This document shows positions 36,110 to 48,489 of a stretch of 64,000 nucleotides of DNA, in pieces; the stretch's first letter is position 1, and every line of letters starts with the position of its first letter. The translations under genes were made by a program, and so were the position numbers. Under the pieces are notes generated by a model. That model saw only the letters and a program-made list of their open reading frames with translations, searched no databases and was not told the DNA's origin. This DNA comes from Posidonia oceanica. Lineage: Eukaryota; Streptophyta; Magnoliopsida; Alismatales; Posidoniaceae. The stretch lies in the NCBI GenBank assembly GCA_037176725.1, contig JAZBRS010000029.1:123847001-123911000 (forward strand), read 5' to 3'.

Positions 36110-39100
36110 TGTAACGACCCGCGTCGCTACCAACAAAACCAAAATCCCAACAAATTTAAAACTTAATCAAATACAACATTTTACAACAAACCACTGAGCT
36201 AACAACAAATATCAATGCTAGGAACCTGCAGTGAACAGCTACGTAACTCCCACTATATGCATTAGAACACCAAACCAGCTAACCATCTGCACCTGCAACT
36301 GAAAACCACACAAAACACACGTGAGTGACACAGAAATCGTCACCCAGCACACACCTCGCAAAAACCACGCGAGAAACTGGCATAAAACCTCAAATATGGC
36401 ACAACCAGTAAAATCCCAAAAATCTGGATCCACAAGAAGTAATACAATTAAATAAAACACCATTCCCAAAGCCAACATGCTAAAACCGGGAAAAGCAGGT
36501 GTTTATAAAATATATATCATAAACCACGGTCCACCGGCCCAAAAACTCAGAACCACTCAAAACCCTCCAACCCCTCAGGCTGGGAAAACACTCGGCCCAC
36601 CGGCTAAAACAAGGCGGAAATACCTCGCAAAACTAAATCTCAATCCATATAGTGACCCACCGGTCCAAAGCTCAAAACCAAAGCCGTACGCCAGAACTAG
36701 GCGGAAAACATCTGGCCTAATACGGCCCAAAACTCAAATCACAATATCACGCCATATACAGGCGGAAAGCAACTAGCCCAATATGACCTAAACAAACAGT
36801 AAAACTCACAAAGCCCAAACTCAGGTAAAGCTCAAGGCCTAATACGGCCAGCAACAACCAAAACACAGCCCCGCGGGCACAAAATCACAACTGATCGTAT
36901 TGCCTGGCGCCAAGTAACCGATTTGGCCTCAAGCAGTAGTTAGGGACTCACCCCTGCAGCTCACTACACTGCCACGGACACCCGCCCTGTGGAGGAGCGT
37001 GTCCGTCTCGGCATCTCGTCACTAGAGATGCCTCAAAAGCGATCCCCACCTGGGAAAGCTACTCACCCTAACTGGACGAGTAGTCCTCACTCAGGATAAA
37101 CCACAGGGCACGCCTAATATACAGGGATCTCAAGTCAGTGCTCCGAACCACTAGAGGCTCCAACCCCTAGGCTCAGCTAGCACCAGTGTTCCGAACCACT
37201 AGAGGCTCCAACCCTTAGGCTCAGCCAGCACCCAAAATTAGGCGAGTCCTAGTGTCCATAACAATTAGGGTATCACGCCCAGCTACGCAGGAGTATCATA
37301 TCTCCCGAGTTTGCTGCTACGATACCACTAGGTACGGCCGACACTCCGACCCCCAAACCTCAACCTAGGTGAAGTGTGCGACACAGCAGGAATGTCGTCG
37401 CATCCCCGGGTCTAGCCAACACGACTCCCAGGTTTTCGACCACGGAAAACCTCGGCAAAATCATTTGCAAATCATTCATATTTTTCCTCAGAAATCTCTT
37501 TGAAAACATTTATCAAATATCATAGGCTAAAGCACAAAAAGCCCCAAAACCAACCGAAGAAATCACATTGGAAAACATTTTCCTGAGAGAATCCTCAACC
37601 TTTGATTCGGCACACCGAAATTCACCACAGTGCTGGATCAAGGCAGAGGCTCACAAATCTGCACTGAAACGGCACTCCGTTTTGGACTGACACTCCGTTT
37701 TGCTACAGAAAATGGGGCTCCGTCCAAAAACGGTGCTCCGTATCAGGAGAAAACGGGGCTCCGTTCCAGAAATGGTGCTCCGGACCAGGAGAAAATGGAG
37801 CTCCATTCAAACAACGATGCTTCGGGACAGGGGAAAACGGTGCTCCGTTCCAGAAACGGCGCTCTGTTCCAGACCATTTTAGAAAACTTAAAGAACCAAC
37901 TTAAAACCCCAAACGTCCGAATCAAACTCTAAAACTAGCGTGCCATACACTAGAATCTCCGGAATTAAACAAGGAATGCAACCATATACTCAATATGGCA
38001 TTCCCAGGCACGCAACACAAGAAAACACCGGAAAACCAACATTCAAGCCATTTTCTATTAAAATCCCAAAACACTATCAAATTCACGCCAAATCAAGCGT
38101 GCAACGCATGGGAGCGAGCACATCCGCTCAAGCGACCCAAACACATCACAATCACCTCCATCCGAGGCCCAAAACACCGGAATTCACTGGAAAACCACAA
38201 TAATAGCATTTAAGTCATCCAGGCCATAAATTCGGCCAAAAATCACAGAAAATCTTTAAAAATTACCAAATCACTTTCATGACATTCTATATATGCCAAG
38301 GAACACATGCATATCAATTTCAAGACATTCTTGAGCCCACAGCTCAAGAAGCCACCAAAAATCCACATTCAAGCTATAAAGCAACTCAAGCCATATAAAT
38401 TCGACTAAATGCATATAAATCTCTAAAAATTGCCAAACTCAAATATAACATACAAAACATGGCAAGGGACACATGCAAAGTAATATTTAAATACTTAAGC
38501 TCCTAGGGTGAGGCGTGTACCTTGGGACAGAGGGACAATCCCCGTCCTCCGGCGATCCACACGCACACCGAGCTCCACGCGCCGCTCTCGTGCTCGCCGC
38601 TCCACCGGGACGACGACTGGAGCTTGCCGCACAACCGCCAGCCGCCACCGCACGCCGGCCACCACCGACTGCCACCAACAGCCGCCAACGGAGGAGGAAG
38701 AAGAAGAGGAGGAAGAGGAGGGGAAAAGGGAGAGAGAGGAGGGAGGAGGAGACGGATGGGGAGAGGGGAGGAGGGGGAAGGAGGAGGATGCGCCGGCCGG
38801 CTAGGGCACGGGCGCGTGCGAGAGGGAGGAGGTGCGGACACGAGTCGGGAGGGGGAGAGGAGATGGTGCGCGCGTGAGGGGGGAAGGGAGAGACAAGTGT
38901 GGGGGAGGAGGGGGAAGGGAAAGAAGGGGAGGCACGTGAGGGGGAGAGGGTGGGAAGGAGAGAGAGAGAGGGAGAGGGAGAGAGAGAGAGAGAAAGGAAG
39001 GGAAAGAGAGGGAGAGAAAGAAAGAGAGAAAACCAGAGACCAGACCACAATCTGTCCTACCATCCACCATAAGTGGGAGCCTACCACAATAATACAGGTA

Positions 39101-39233
39101 GAGACCCACACAAACCACAGATGGGGCCCACAACAACTCAAGTGGGGCCTGCAAGGCGAATAACACCTGACCAAAGCCAAGGAATTCATTAAACAAGCAT
39201 AATTACAAGAGAAATGAATTCCCAGGTGTTACA
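36110..39233 (-). repeat. Gypsy-1 5' LTR
   Basis: Matches 28124-31234 nearly base for base from about 36960 onward, with more differences (mostly C/T and G/A) in the first ~850 bp. The palindrome array recurs from 37668 (AACGGCACTCCGTT). Confidence 0.93.
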
Positions 39234-39238
39234 AACAT
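39234..39238. other. Gypsy-1 target site duplication, right
   Basis: AACAT. On the minus strand ATGTT spans the end of an ULP exon (AT) and the splice donor (GT). Confidence 0.93.
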
Positions 39239-39949
39239 TGTCTTGTAATTAGATAAGAACTTATCTATGAGACAATACTCTTCTTGATTTATTAGTTTTG
39301 CCCCATCAAACTTTCTTTTCCTGAGGACATTCGGTCATATTAAAATAGAAGTAAAGGATATCAGAATAAATTATGTTTATTTTTGATAAACAAATATTAG
39401 AAAGATCATACCCTTTGCAATCCAGATTTTGGTTTCGGATTTTGTTTTACCTTATATGTTTGCTGCCTTGCCTTCAGTTTCAAATTCTTGACCATTGAAC
39501 TTGGGGACTTAATGCCATCATCAACATTTGGTGAAACAAAGATTTTTAGCCTGTCTGCAATGGGTATATGATCGTCAAAGTCATCCTAAGATGTACTTGT
39601 TCCACCATCGTGGTCCCCAATATTTTCTCCTTTTCCTTTCTCTCTAACGTTGTCTTTGTATTTGGAATTCTTTAGTTCTTCAAACTCTTTGGACAAATCT
39701 TTATTCTTGTCTTCTATTACAGATATGCTTCTTTTCAAATTATGGTTTTCCTCAACCAACATATCAATCTTGTTTATCAACTCATCATTTCTTTCTTTGT
39801 AAAGATGAATTTCTGATTTCATATTCATAATTTCTTCTTTCAGATTTTTTATTTCTATCTTTATTGCTATCATATCAACTTCGTTTGTGTTGCTTTTTTG
39901 CATCAGGAATTTGCAATAAAGCATTAGATCAGTACAAAATATACAATAC

Positions 39950-40440
39950 ACTAAATGTTAGTGTTATCTAAGGTACTCTTTTTCTTGTATTTAGTATTAC
40001 CAACACTTAATTAGTAATATCATCACTGATTTAGTAGTACCACAGTATAATTTAGCTATAACATTTCTGATTTAGTAATTATATTGCTGACTTAGTAGTA
40101 CTAATATTGGTTTTAGTAATACTAACAATGTTTTTAGTAATACTAAAAGTGACTCAGTTTCAGTCATAATGTTTTAGTTATACTTATACTAATTAAGTAT
40201 TACTAATAAATAATTAGTTATACTTATAATGCCTAAGTATAACTAATACTTAGTGAAACTTACAATGATTAAGTTTTAGTAATAAATATGTAGTAATACT
40301 GATATTTAATTAGTATTACTAATAATTATTTAGTGTTACTTATTTTGCAACTGAACTAGTATAACTAATACTGATTAATTAACACTAACAATGATTTACC
40401 ACAACTAATAATTATTTAAAGGGCACAGAAGGAAAACCTC
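39950..40440. repeat. TTAGTA/TACTAA word cluster in ULP intron
   Basis: Dense near-palindromic words TTTAGTAATACTAA and TTAGTATTACTAA, which are reverse complements of each other, occur about every 20-40 bases. There is no coding content. Confidence 0.65.
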
Positions 40441-42049
40441 TGATGTCGATGGCTGAATGTCTTCTTCAGCAACAGTATCATTTCCATCATTCAATTGTCA
40501 TCCTACATAATAAATTTTAGTCAAATACTTTATAAATTCATGAATTTCAGTTATTTCTATTTCGTTTTAAGTGGTACCTTCTTCAGTTTCACCAGTTGTA
40601 TATTTGTAGGAGAGGCAGCTATATTTGACCATTTCCTGAACAAAGGTGTGGCCATTGGGTTGGTCGGTGCCATTGATTGAATCCTCTCATAAGCCCATAC
40701 CTGCATATAAATTATGTATTCAAAAACAGTACAATAAATGGTAGTAAATAAATTAATTGAAGAAATTTAAATGAAACACTTACCAATAATGCCAACGAAC
40801 AACCCAAACAGTAAGACTTCAAGTTCTCCAAGCTATTTATTATTATAGAATGGGCATATGTTGTCCAATTGAAATTGTCAATACTGTCTAAGTTATCAAT
40901 ACATTTAAGTATACAAAAATGAATAGCAGAAGTAGAGTCTGGCATAATAAATGATATAAACAATAAACAAATCCATAACTTTACAATCATCTCATCATCT
41001 ACTTTCAAATTTCCATCTTGTATCTCATTCAATTTCCTTTCTATATTCCATCTCTTGATTCTGGTCTCGTTTGGAAACATCTTCTCCAAATCAGTTGTTG
41101 GTTGGTCTATCTTCATTTCCTTAATTTCAACATCTCCATTTGGAATGTTGAGGATCTCTTTGAAATCATCAACTGTAAATTCAAAATTGTTTTCTCCAAG
41201 TGAAATGCAATCATCACCATTGTACTGTGACACTAGTGCATTTAAGTCTGAGCTTGGAACTATGCACTTAGGTAAATCGTATAGATGTCCAAATGATGTT
41301 GCTTTAATCTTCTCAATTAATTGGTCACTAAAACAAAATGATTTCATGAATTTGACATAGGCATGTGCCACACACCTATGTTGAACTGAATTGAATAAAA
41401 TGGTTGATGTTAGTCGTAACAAAAAAAAATAAAAAATAATAACATAAGTAATAGTATGTCCACACTAACTAGCAACATTCATATACCTTTACTAAAACAT
41501 AAGTATCAACACCACAATAGTCATATAGATTTTGCATTGTAATACTAAATTTTACATTGTTAAAAAGTAATCAAACATTTAGTCCTAATAAACTAAAACT
41601 ATCAGATATTAAGTAATACTAAAATCACAATAAAACAAGATTGAAATAATTTTTTAATAATTTAGAAGTAAATGATAAATGCATGTGTAATTCTTATACA
41701 ATAAGTAACAAGTAGAATATTAGGAAAGGCCAGACAAAATTTGTCATTCCTAGCATTGTACAAATTATCAACTACCATAAACAAAACAAGAATACATTTC
41801 AATGTAAATGAAGACTATTGTAAAAGAAGACTACTGTAAAAGAAGGTTCCTCTAGGGGAGTAGCCCAGGAAATTTATTTTCACAGATCTGGATATCATTA
41901 AATAAATAGAAAGTATAATGACATTGCTGATGAGAAATACTATAAATAAATAACTATCACTCCAATTGCAGCTATATAAGTAGAAACTTTGTTCTCTTTT
42001 ATGCCATAAGATTTATGAAAATAAGATTCTCTCCAGAATCTCATAGGGA

Positions 42050-44030
42050 TTTCATATTGAATATTTTAGTAAAACTAATTCATGTTTAGTTCTGACTACC
42101 ATGAAACTATTCCATTATTAGTAACACTAAATTAATATCAATACATAAGTCAGATTTAGTTATATTATACCTATACTAAAACAAAAGATTCAACACCACA
42201 ATACATAAATAGAAACACTAAATTTATATCAGATATTTAGTAAAACTAATTCAGGTTTAGTATTGACATTGATGAAACTAATCCATAATTAGGAACACGA
42301 AATTAATATCAAAATATAAGTCAGACTTAGTTACATTATACCAGTAATAAAACGTTAGTATCAACACCACAATACATAATTAGTAACACTAAATTTATAT
42401 CAGATATTTAGTAAAATGAAATTCACAATAAAACAATACTGAAAAAACACAAGTATAAACACCACAAAAAAAAATAGTAACACTTAATTAATATCAAACC
42501 ATAAGTTAGATTTAGTTGCATTATACCTGTACTAAAACTTAACTATCAACACCACAATACATAATTAGTAACACTAAATTTATATCAGATATTTAGTAAA
42601 GCTAAAATCACAATAAAAACAATATTGAAAAAACATAAGTATAAACACCATGATACATAATTAGTAACACTAAATTAATATCAAAACATAAGTCAGATTT
42701 AGTAACATTATACCAGTAATAAAACATTAGTATCAACACCACAATACATAATTAGTAATACTAAATTTATATCAGATATTTAGTAAAACGAAATTCACAA
42801 TAAAACAATTTTGAAAAAACACAAGTATAAACACCACAAAAAAAATTGTAACACTAAATTAATAACAAAACATAAGTTAGATTTAGTTACATTATACCTG
42901 TACTAAAACTTAACTATCAACATCACAATACAAAATTAGTAACACTGAATTTATATCAGATATTTAGTAAAGCTAAAATCACAATAAAAACAAAACTGAA
43001 AAAACATAAGTATAAATACCACAATAAAAAATTATTAACACAAAATTTATATCATAACATAAGTTAGACTTAGTTACATTATACCTGTACTAAAACTTAA
43101 GTATCAACACCACAATACTTAATTAGTAACACTAAATTTATATCAGATATTTAGTAAAACAAAAATCAAGATAAAACAATACTAAAAAAACACAAATATA
43201 AACACCAGAAAAATAAAATAGTAACACTAAATTAATAACAAAACATAAGTTAGATTTAGTTACATTATACCTATACTAAAACTTAACTATCAACACCACA
43301 ATACAAAATTAGTAACACTGAATTTATATCAGATATTTAGTAAAGCTAAAATCACAATAAAAACAATATTGAAAAAACATAAGTATAAACACCAAAATAA
43401 AAAATTATTAACACAAAATTTATATCATAACATAAGTCAGATTTAGTTATATTATACCTGTACTAAAACTTAAGTATCAACACCACAATACTTAATTAGT
43501 AACACTAAATTTATATCAGATATTTAGTAAAACAAAAATCAAGATAAAACAATACTGAAAAAACACAAATATAAACACCAGAAAAATAAAATAGTAACAC
43601 TAAATTAATATCAAAACATAAGTTAGATTTAATTACATTATACCTGTACTAAAACTTAACTATCAACACCACAATACATAATTAGTAACACTAAATTTAT
43701 ATCAGATATTTAGTAAAGCTAAAATCAAGATAAAACAATACTGAAAAAACATAAGTATAAACACCATGATAAAAAATTACTAACACTAAATTTATATCAA
43801 AACATAAGCCAGATTTAGTTACATTATACCTGTACTAAAACTTAAGTATCAACACCACAATACTTAATTAGTAACACTAAATTTATATCAGATATTTAGT
43901 AAAACAAAAATCACAATAAAACATTACTAAAAAAACATAAGTTTAAACACCACAATAAAAAATTAGTAATACTAAATTTATATTAAAACATAAGTCAGAT
44001 CTAGTTAAATTACACCTGTACTAAAAACAA
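42050..44030. repeat. Tandem satellite of ~186 bp, about 10 copies, in ULP intron 1
   Basis: The anchor AGATATTTAGTAAA starts at 42231, 42402, 42587, 42774, 42958, 43145, 43331, 43518, 43704 and 43890. Spacings are 184-187 bp apart from one of 171. Each unit contains two related halves, each with AGTAACACTAAATT. The array fills most of the 2.9-kb intron between the protease exons at 44268-44343 and 40784-41385. Confidence 0.92.
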
Positions 44031-45094
44031 TAGTCATATAGATTTTGCATTGTTACACTAACTTTTGCATTGTTATACATTAATCAAACATTTACTATTA
44101 CTAAACTAAATGTATCAGAAATTTTGTAAAACTAAAATCAGAATAAAACAATACTGAAAAAAATTATTAACAATTTTGCTACAATGTCAGAAGTTCTAAC
44201 CTGTTTTTGTTCTACCTTCTAAAGCTCTTGGATCATTACTATTTTTTTTCCCTTTTTTCCTTCTTACTTTTTTGAGATGCACTCGTTGAAGCTTTTTGTA
44301 TTTCTTGGGTCACCCCAAGGTTGAACAAATCATTGTTATCCATCTTGATAAAAAAAACATGGAATTTGATATTAATAAATAAACAAATACCTAAACAGAT
44401 AATCTTAGATGTTTAAAACTAAATAAATGACGATCTCAAATGAAGGTGACATACTCATGTGTATTCGTAACCCTAGACCTAGAAACCGTGTTGAACCATT
44501 TAATGGAAAAATAGTAATACTAAACATCCACAAAAAAAAAATGTAGCCGGCTCCCCAGAAGTTTCGTAACCCTAAACCTAGAATCGGCTTTGAACCCTAT
44601 GCTGGAATCGTGATACTAACCTTATACAAAAGAGAAAACGGAGCCGGTGCAACTGGAATGGATTTTCGTCGCCGATCCTTCAAGTCGCGGCTCTCGCAGA
44701 ATGCTTCAATCGGCAGCGAGCTTTCTCCGGTCTCCCACGGTAGAAGGGAGGATGCTGTTTCGTGGAGGTGAAGGATTTGCTTTCCGTGGCCGAAGCAAAG
44801 AGTAATCTGAATGGAGAGGGTGTTCTAGTCACGTCGACGTTAATGCTTCATTAGGTAGTGGGAAGCTTTGGAAGATGTGTACGTGGGTTATTAGTTTTGG
44901 AATTTTGAATGGATACTCTAAGGATACGTTTGTTTCTTAATTAGATTTTATTTTTTGTAATTTGAATTGATACTGGTACGTAGTTTTCTACAGTGGTTTT
45001 TGGTTTTTTTGAATTTAGATTGATCTTGTAATGGATGGTTAGGATTTAGCCCTATCTAAGGGATTACGAGGTAACATGTACCAGATATGCTCCC

Positions 45095-45882
45095 TATATA
45101 TATATATATCTGATAATTAAAACTTAAATGTTAAACTTAAATGTTAAAACTTAAAACCCTAGCGACTCCTATCCTATTTGTTGTCACTACTCACTGCAGC
45201 CACTCAGCCGTTCGTGCTGGTTCTTCAACATCGTCGCTGTCGCCTCTTCCGTAGTCCACCTCCACGGCTGCCTCTGTGCCTCGCCGTCGCCTCTTCCGCA
45301 GTCCACCTCCACGGCTGCCTCCGTGCCTCGCCGTCGCCTTTTTCGCAGTCCACCTCCACGGCGAACCAGACCTTTCTCTTCGCCTCGCCTTCGCCTACCA
45401 TTCTCTTCCACCACCGATCCACACCGACATGCTGTAGATCCACCGATCCACGCCTCCCACAGTCCCACTCCACCTCTCTTCCACCGAACCATAGACCCAC
45501 GACCCCCACAGCAGCTCACCGGCCCCCACAGCAACTCGCCAGCCTCCCTAGCACCTTGACAGCCTCCACAGCACCTCGCTGGCCCGCACAGCACCTCGTC
45601 GACCCCCTCAGCACCTCGCCAGCCCCCTTCCACAGGACCACAGTCCACAACAGTAGATCCACGCTGAGCTTTCTACAACAGAAGGTGACTTCTCCTTCTC
45701 CAACTTCTTGAAAACAAATTTAGCAATAAATATCAGAGATTTTAAGCATAATATTGTTGTTGTTCCTTTAATATCAGAGTTCCATTTGTTGTTCCTTCAG
45801 TTTCTCTTATTTTTGCACATATAATTGTTTGTATGTTGTGACTCTGTGATTTTTTTTCGATATGTTCTCTCATTTAGGTATC
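45095..45882 (+). other. hAT 5' leader with 47-bp tandem repeats
   Basis: This is the hAT sequence right of the MULE insertion. A 47-bp unit (CGCCTCTTCCGCAGTCCACC and onward) repeats nearly three times from 45241, with starts at 45241, 45288 and 45335. The stretch is C-rich and open in two frames (177 and 153 residues), but the translations are low-complexity. A splice acceptor (CTCATTTAG, about 45870-45878) suggests a 5' leader exon followed by an intron. Confidence 0.5.
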
Positions 45883-48041
45883 ATGAGTTCAAATGCACTA
45901 AGTAATCCTTCCACCCAAGGTTCTGAACAATTGTTGAGGACCCAACAAGCACCGAAAAAGTAGCTTCAACCAAGAAAAACAAAAGGCACACATCTAATGT
46001 ATGGAATTTTTATGATAAAGTCTACAAGGTTGTTGAAATTGATAAAAATGGTGAAAAAGTGAAAGTGTGAGTTTTATATGTTGTGTGTAAGTTTTGCAAG
46101 GTTGAAAGAGAACATTCTAGTACAAAAGGCACAACACACTTGCATAACCATACCAAAAGGTGTTCGAGAAGATTTGTGGTTGATATAAGTCAACAACTGA
46201 TAAATGCCACTATCACAAAACCAGATGGAAGTACTGTACTTAAAAGTTTTGTTTTTTATGACAAAAAGAGTTAGATCTTGCTTGCAAAGGCTATCATTGT
46301 ACATGAATATCCTTTTAATATAGTCTCACATCCAAGAATGCAATAGTACTTACTTTCACTTCGTCCTATACATAAGATACCATGTCGCACAACTATCTCA
46401 AAATTGTGCATTTCTATTTATAATGATGAGAAGAAGATTTTGTATGAGTTGTTTGCTAAACTTCATTGCAAAATTAGCTTGACAACGGACAAGTGGACAG
46501 CTTCTACACAAAACAAATCTTATTTGTGCATCACTGCTCATTTTGTTGATAATGAATGGAAGTTGCAGAAAAGGATCATTAGTTTCTTTAATGTGCATGG
46601 ATCCACTGGTTTTGACATATGCAATCATCTTCTAAATCGTTTGCTTGGGTGGAACATTGATCACAAACTTATGGCAATAACAGTAGATAATGATAAAGTA
46701 AATGATGTTGCCATTAAACATGTCAAAAATCGGCTTGGTCATTCTCTACTTTGTGCTGGTACATTTTTCCATGTCAGATGTGTAGCTCACATAATAAATC
46801 TTGTTGTGCAAAATGGTCTAAAAGTGATTACAAAGTCTATTGAAAAGGTTCGACAAAGTGTGAAGTATGTTACTTGTTCTCCTCGAATGGAAGCAAGCTT
46901 TTTAGAAACTGCAATGCAGATGAATTTGAGTATCAAAAAGGGATTGTCTCTTGATGTTTGCACTAGGTGGAATTCTACTTATTTGATGCTAGTTAGTGCA
47001 TTGGAGTCTAAGACGGTTTTTAAGAGATTTGCAGTCAAAGATTCAAGATACATTCATTGTCCCGAAGATAATGAATGGACCTACATACAAATGTTGAGTG
47101 AATGTTTGAAACATTTTTATGATGCTACTGAATTGTTATCAGGTTCTAATTATGTTATTTCAAATTTGTTCTTTGAGGTATTTTGTGAAATTCAGTTGCT
47201 TCTTTTAGAATGGGCCAAAAGTTCCGATGATGTTGTTATTGCTATGTCACTTGTTATGAAATCAAAATTTGATAAGTATTGGAAAATTTGCAACAATATT
47301 TTGGCTGTGGCTTGTTTCTTGGATCCACGTTATAAAATACGGGCAATTGGAGTTTACTTCAAGGAAATCTATGGAAATGAATACCAAAAGCATGTTGATG
47401 AGATTGCAAGTGTAATAAAAAATTGTTTTTCTGCTTATGCATGTTCTATCAAGTTTCAAAATGGTGAGAATCGAGTTTTGGCTACAGAAAATGTTGTTGA
47501 ACAATGTGGTGAGAAAAGGAAAAGTAGATAGGAACAGGTTATTGCTGATGAAGTTGAACCACAGAAAACAGAGTTTGAAAATTACTTGGAAGAAAAGGTT
47601 TTACGATGGAAAGACATCAATGGAAAAAAGTTTGATGTCTTGGATTGGTGGAAGTTAAATGTGGGGCAATTCCCTGTGCTTGGGGCAATGGCTAGAGATG
47701 TTTTTGGAATCCCAGTATCTATAGTGGCATCTGAATCTGCATTTAGCACTGGTGGTCGAGTTGTTGATTCATTCAGGAGTAGGCTGACTCCGGATATGGT
47801 AGAGGCTTTGATATATGCACAAGATTGGTTGAAAGCTGAAACAATTGATGGGTCAGATTCTTGTATGTCATTCCAGGATATTGATGCTAGTTCTTTGAAG
47901 GCATCAATAAGTGATCATATGGGTCCGATCATGTCACCTACTGCTGCTAGTTCTTCAAAGGCATCAACAAGTGATCATATGGAGCTACAAGCAATAGAAC
48001 AAGTAGAGTCTGACACGATGGAGGATGAGTTCTGGTATTAA
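45883..48041 (+). pseudogene. hAT transposase
   Basis: A candidate start at 45883 is followed by a frameshift into the main frame (about 45936). That frame then runs to 48041 with four stops (TGA 46068, TAG 46272, TAG 46344, TAG 47529) and no later frameshift. Domains: a BED-type zinc finger (about 46083-46165, FCKVEREHSSTKGTTHLHNH); the RNase H-like catalytic region (46404-47500, with ISLTTDKWTASTQNKSYLCI and FFHVRCVAHIINLVV); and the C-terminal hAT dimerisation domain (about 47610-47850, VLDWWKLNVGQFP, VASESAFSTGGRVVDSFRSR). It excises and integrates the element through 8-bp duplicating cuts. The flanking CATGCCAC duplication fits. Confidence 0.93.
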
Positions 48042-48489
48042 CTTTCCATATTGTATTTGTAATTTAGTTGTCATTTAATATAAATTTTTGGAAATGTATA
48101 AGTATAACTTAGTTTACTTTTTTCTCTTTATAACAGGTGAATATAGCTCCTTGATCATGCTTTATTTGTATGGCAAATTGGCGATTCCCTTCTTTCTTGA
48201 TATTATGGATCATGTCATATTACCTAAAGTGTATTTCTATTTTGTTATTGCTACTGTTTTGTGGATCATGTATTCATGGAATATGCTTTGTGGTTGTTTG
48301 CTATTATAGTACTATTTAATATTTATGCATTATTATCGTTGTTATATATTATTGTGGTTGTTTTTCTTGTTTTTTTTTTGAGAATCAACATCTAAGATTT
48401 CTAGCCTTTAGAAGAAGCATAATGGTGGCAGAAGAGCTCTTTTCACAGAAGAACTCTGAATTACCAAAACTGTGTGTTATGTCTACGTT
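48042..48489 (+). other. hAT transposase 3' UTR and junction to captured gene
   Basis: AT-rich sequence after the transposase stop, with no recognised domain. The left border of the captured kinase fragment lies somewhere before 48499. Confidence 0.4.

Larger units (their letters stand above)
28124..39233 (-). mobile_element. Gypsy-1: chromovirus LTR retrotransposon, 11.1 kb
   Basis: Two LTRs of about 3.1 kb (28124-31234 and 36110-39233), both TGTAAC...GTTACA, are flanked by the 5-bp duplication AACAT. The minus-strand order is LTR, tRNA-iMet primer site, gag, protease, RT, RNase H, integrase, chromodomain-like tail, LTR. This is the Ty3/Gypsy order with the Tekay/Del type of C-terminus (VFHISMLRKCL...VIPVQ). 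The LTRs are nearly identical over long stretches, so insertion was recent, yet gag-pol holds many stops. Confidence 0.95.
27006..44343 (-). pseudogene. ULP1-type (C48) cysteine protease gene of the MULE, split by Gypsy-1
   Basis: Exons on the minus strand: 44268-44343 (start MDNNDLFNLGVTQEIQ), 40784-41385, 40578-40700, about 40446-40503, about 39412-39900 (coiled coil), 39237-39320, then beyond Gypsy-1 28042 to 27955, 27890 to 27804, 27718 to 27485, and 27311 to the stop at 27006. Most borders join in phase. The C-terminus is a C48 peptidase: His in NFHWHLMVV, Asp in FYDYNSL, Gln in DFPQQMES, Cys in SSVDCGVFLMKA, so the full catalytic set is present. The N-terminal 200-residue exon is of the type seen in ULP-like MULE proteins. 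Such proteases resemble SUMO proteases; the substrate in MULEs is unknown. Damage: an in-frame TAG near 27534, another near 39588, a frameshift near 40490, one junction out of phase at 39320, and the 11-kb insertion. Confidence 0.82.
21880..45094. mobile_element. FAR1/ULP-carrying Mutator-like element (Kaonashi-type)
   Basis: Between the two hAT parts lies a unit encoding a FAR1-type MULE transposase (+) and an ULP1-type protease (-), the gene pair known from Kaonashi-type MULEs. The borders are inferred. TA-rich hAT sequence (ATATATATATA) flanks both sides, and the ends AGGATTGTCTTCTGATG (left) and AGGGAGCATATCTGGTA (right, inverted) are only weakly alike, as in non-TIR MULEs. Removing Gypsy-1 leaves about 12 kb. 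Non-coding parts are full of TTAGTA/TACTAA words. Confidence 0.75.

Noticed and set aside
45178..45711. 177-residue open frame at the hAT 5' side
   Set aside because: C-rich with 47-bp tandem repeats and no domain; more likely leader or promoter sequence of the hAT.
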